From contig DAOWDY010000245.1 in assembly GCA_030638785.1 (NCBI GenBank), positions 1 to 17,237 of the forward strand: 17,237 nucleotides of DNA. Reading direction: 5' to 3'. Position 1 is the first letter of the stretch. Every line of letters begins with the position of its first letter. Below the pieces are notes generated by a model. That model was given only the letters and a program-made list of their open reading frames with translations. It ran no database searches and had not been told where the DNA came from. This DNA is from Candidatus Thorarchaeota archaeon. GTDB lineage: Archaea; Asgardarchaeota; Thorarchaeia; Thorarchaeales; Thorarchaeaceae. Below, one piece after another: positions 15,485 through 17,237 of the stretch. The translations under genes were made by a program, and so were the position numbers.

Positions 15485-16501
15485 ATGGTTGAACTAACAC
15501 CGAAGAGACAATTAAGAAGAGAAGCATTCAAAGATCGATTTTCTCTTGTTATTGCAGATAGATTGAACCAAGAACTCGTAGAGGATATTCTTGCATCTGC
15601 TCCCAAAGCTAACTTTCTTCAGTTTGATGTTCTAGAGGACAAATCCTTCGATACAACATTGCTGATGAGCATACCAGACATTGAAAGACTCAAGATTCTG
15701 GAGGGCAACTTCCTTGAAGAGATCAATCTCAAAGGTCTAGGAGATATGAAATACCTCTTTGAATTCGAACTGAACGTTTTGCCTAAGAAGTCGCTTGATG
15801 AACTAGATCTTACTCCACTAGCTGGGCATGAGGAGATCAAAGTAATAACTGTGGCCTGCCCTGCAAACAAGTTGATACTCGAGGACCTCAATACATGTCC
15901 AAATCTGCAGTCGATTGGACTCTATACCTTAGATTTAGAGGAACTTGACCTCTCACCCTTATCCGGGACCAAAGTTCTTGAGAGCATCTTTATTGGAGAT
16001 TTTGGAAAAAATATAGATGAACCACAGACCTTCAGCATAACACTTCCAAAGAATATACCTCTAAAACTGCTGAATATCTCTGAAGCGATAAACACCAAAC
16101 TCCAAGTGGAGATTGATTTCTCTTTCTTAGAAGGCCTGCAGGCAATGGATGAAATCTCTTTGAGGAATTGCAATTTCGTCACCTTTGATCTGAGTAACCT
16201 CACAGCTCTCGAGAGGATTGGTAGAATAGATCTGACCAACAATCCAATGACACATCTCGATATTACACCACTCATCGAGATGCCGATGTATACTGAGAAA
16301 GCACTAGGTGAAACCCCGTTTGTTATTGATGAGAGTGTTGTAATCCAGATTGAGAAAAGCAGAAAGGAGGATATTGAGAGAATCCTTGAGCTTCCTGATG
16401 TCATACTAGATTATCACGATGGACACTTCGCAATAGAATATGAATTTGGCCACCAATGGTTGAAGACACTAATGACGGAGCATGAGATACAATGGATCTG
16501 A
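15485..16501 (+). CDS. Leucine-rich-repeat-like protein
   Basis: A 338-aa soluble protein with irregular leucine-rich repeats: IERLKILEGNFLEEINLKGL, LDELDLTPLAGHEEIKVITV, CPNLQSIGLYTLDLEELDLS followed by PLSGTKVLESI, then MDEISLRNCNFVTFDLSNL, LERIGRIDLTNNPMTHLDIT and PLIEMP. The LDLSPL/LDLTPL/LDITPL units are spaced as in archaeal LRR proteins. The N-terminal 60 residues and the last 60 (ending EHEIQWI) are capping or separate segments that I do not recognise. LRR proteins usually bind other proteins, so a scaffold or adaptor role is likely; nothing points to an enzyme. The frame opens earlier at a GTG (15446); I choose the ATG at 15485 because GGAAGGA lies about 5 nt upstream. It follows kinase 2 by 138 bp, so it may have its own promoter. 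The 15347-15484 gap shows no gene or clear terminator. Confidence 0.75.
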   Translation: MVELTPKRQLRREAFKDRFSLVIADRLNQELVEDILASAPKANFLQFDVLEDKSFDTTLLMSIPDIERLKILEGNFLEEINLKGLGDMKYLFEFELNVLPKKSLDELDLTPLAGHEEIKVITVACPANKLILEDLNTCPNLQSIGLYTLDLEELDLSPLSGTKVLESIFIGDFGKNIDEPQTFSITLPKNIPLKLLNISEAINTKLQVEIDFSFLEGLQAMDEISLRNCNFVTFDLSNLTALERIGRIDLTNNPMTHLDITPLIEMPMYTEKALGETPFVIDESVVIQIEKSRKEDIERILELPDVILDYHDGHFAIEYEFGHQWLKTLMTEHEIQWI

Positions 16502-16513
16502 TTTACATCAGAT
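16496..16513 (+). repeat. Small hairpin over the LRR gene stop codon
   Basis: ATCTGAT-TTAC-ATCAGAT is a perfect 7-bp stem with a 4-nt loop, and the stop TGA (16499-16501) is inside the first arm. No T-tract follows, so it may be an mRNA processing or stability element rather than a terminator. Confidence 0.4.
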
Positions 16514-16551
16514 TACAGGAATGAAATATAGATGGACTGGGGATTACGAAG

Positions 16552-16833
16552 ATGACAAGAAAAAAGATAACCTGTAGTTCTTGTGGTGCAAGAATTTCAA
16601 TAATGAGTAACAAGTGCTCAAAATGCGGGAAAGTCCGCGTAAGAAAAGAACCTAGGAAGACATACTCAGGAGTCAGACATCAACAGGGTCGAGTGAAAAT
16701 GGACGAGGACTGGAACGAGAATACTCAACGTTCCACGAAGGTAGGAAAACTTGCTACAACACGATGTGCATCTTGTGGCTCAACTAACAGCAGAGGGAGT
16801 CTAAGATGTAAGAACTGTGGGGCTAGCCTATAG
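16552..16833 (+). CDS. Double zinc-ribbon protein (93 aa)
   Basis: A 93-aa basic protein with two separate CxxC...CxxC zinc ribbons: Cys 8, 11, 22 and 25 (TCSSCGARI...NKCSKCG) and Cys 72, 75, 86 and 89 (RCASCGSTNSRGSLRCKNCG), joined by a charged, probably unstructured linker of about 45 residues. Ribbons of this kind bind one zinc each and serve in protein-protein or nucleic-acid contacts; they are common in archaeal small proteins of unknown role. There is no membrane segment or enzyme domain. It lies 50 bp downstream of the LRR gene on the same strand and may be its co-transcribed partner. The Shine-Dalgarno is weak (a GGGGA run about 9 nt before the ATG). Function is not assignable. Confidence 0.8.
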   Translation: MTRKKITCSSCGARISIMSNKCSKCGKVRVRKEPRKTYSGVRHQQGRVKMDEDWNENTQRSTKVGKLATTRCASCGSTNSRGSLRCKNCGASL

Positions 16834-16962
16834 GCTTGTTGTTTGCCTAATCAATATTGGTTCTGTAGGAGTTTGATTTTACCTCATAAACTAATTGATG
16901 TTCGGCTAAAAAGATTCTCACATACCTTGTAAGATATCAGGAGTTCGTATTTGTAAAATGTT

Positions 16963-17028
16963 GAGAGGGATATCACGTGGGATATTTGTGTGGGAGGAGA
17001 GGTAAAATTAGTGTGTGATATCCATCTC
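16963..17028. repeat. Long inverted repeat between the convergent last two genes
   Basis: GAGAGGGATATCAC (16963-16976) and GTGATATCCATCTC (17015-17028) are inverted arms matching at 13 of 14 positions, with a 38-nt spacer. The right arm covers the last codons of the minus-strand small gene, and the spacer holds its stop and a partial third unit, GGGATATTTGTG. It could be a bidirectional transcript end structure or a protein-binding site. The rest of the gap from 16834 shows no gene. Confidence 0.55.
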
Positions 17029-17226
17029 TTGAACCCCATCTTCTTGAATCGGTGGTGAAACGGTCCCCAGTTGGTCCCGATCGCAATCCTCGCAAATGAC
17101 AAAAGAGCCATCTCCAAAGCGTTGTAGATAATTTTTCAGGTAGGATGGAAGTTCGTGTGTTGCAGGAGTTTCCAGGTTGGATTCTTCTTCGAAGAATTCA
17201 AGAATAGGAGGAGGATAGTTATTCAC
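17008..17226 (-). CDS. Small hypothetical acidic protein with a CxxC motif (may extend beyond window)
   Basis: An acidic frame of about 72 residues, with the sequence NNYPPPILEFFEEESNLE near the start, LPSYLKNYLQRFGDGSF in the middle and VICEDCDRD with a CxxC pair, ending EMDITH. I do not recognise it. The single CxxC is not enough for a complete zinc site unless it dimerises. AGGTG at the extreme window edge (17233-17237) is 6 nt before the GTG at 17226, which supports a start there. The frame is, however, still open at the edge, so a longer protein cannot be excluded. It converges on the zinc-ribbon gene. The composition looks protein-like (FGDGSF, varied hydrophobic pattern), but there is no second copy to confirm it. 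Confidence 0.5.
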   Translation of the reverse strand: MNNYPPPILEFFEEESNLETPATHELPSYLKNYLQRFGDGSFVICEDCDRDQLGTVSPPIQEDGVQEMDITH

Positions 17227-17237
17227 TGTAAACACCT

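Noticed and set aside
15922..16404. Minus-strand ORF of 160 codons
   Set aside because: It lies wholly antisense to the LRR gene and is Ser/Ile-rich in the way expected of the complement of leucine-rich coding sequence.
16884..17117. Minus-strand ORF of 77 codons
   Set aside because: It overlaps the small CxxC gene in another frame, runs through the inverted repeat, and has no Shine-Dalgarno or recognisable pattern.

Overview
The window reads as a piece of an archaeal chromosome, most probably from an Asgard archaeon (a Thorarchaeia-like lineage is my best guess, by inference only). The reasons are an MglA/SRβ-like small GTPase packed between several Roadblock/LC7 proteins, archaeal TATA-like promoter elements, Shine-Dalgarno sequences (GGAGTGA, GAGGTGA), archaeal-style receiver/multi-PAS histidine kinases, a GbsR/MarR-type regulator and a leucine-rich-repeat protein. 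I see no rRNA, tRNA, CRISPR array, transposase or other mobile element.

Left part (1-2588, minus strand): a compact operon. In transcription order it holds a 155-aa Cys-containing protein with a V4R-like C-terminus, a 40-aa three-cysteine protein, Roadblock protein A, a small GTPase, Roadblock protein B, and Roadblock protein C, which runs off the window's left edge. Several long-ORF starts here are wrong: internal starts with proper Shine-Dalgarno sequences give shorter proteins, and the 40-aa gene lies hidden in another frame of an over-extended Roadblock ORF. The layout recalls the bacterial GTPase/Roadblock 'conservon' logic.

Middle part (2762-5022, minus strand): a second, free-standing copy of the three-cysteine mini-protein (39 aa) with its own hairpin/T-tract terminator, then an HTH-PAS-PAS-PAS one-component regulator, then a GbsR/MarR-like regulator with a C-terminal coiled coil.

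Right part (5224-16833, plus strand): divergent from the regulators, two giant soluble receiver/PAS/histidine-kinase proteins (12 PAS domains in 1841 aa; 8 PAS domains plus a GAF-like module in 1520 aa), 34 bp apart, followed by a leucine-rich-repeat protein and a double zinc-ribbon protein. At the right edge a small minus-strand gene converges on the zinc-ribbon gene, with a long inverted repeat between them.

Working picture (inference): the PAS arrays sense redox or small-ligand cues and feed phosphorelays whose outputs are not encoded in the kinases themselves. The two DNA-binding regulators, one carrying the same Cys/His-rich PAS type as kinase 1, may be transcriptional partners. The GTPase/Roadblock operon may be a parallel or downstream polarity or signalling switch, linked to the regulator region through the duplicated three-cysteine protein.
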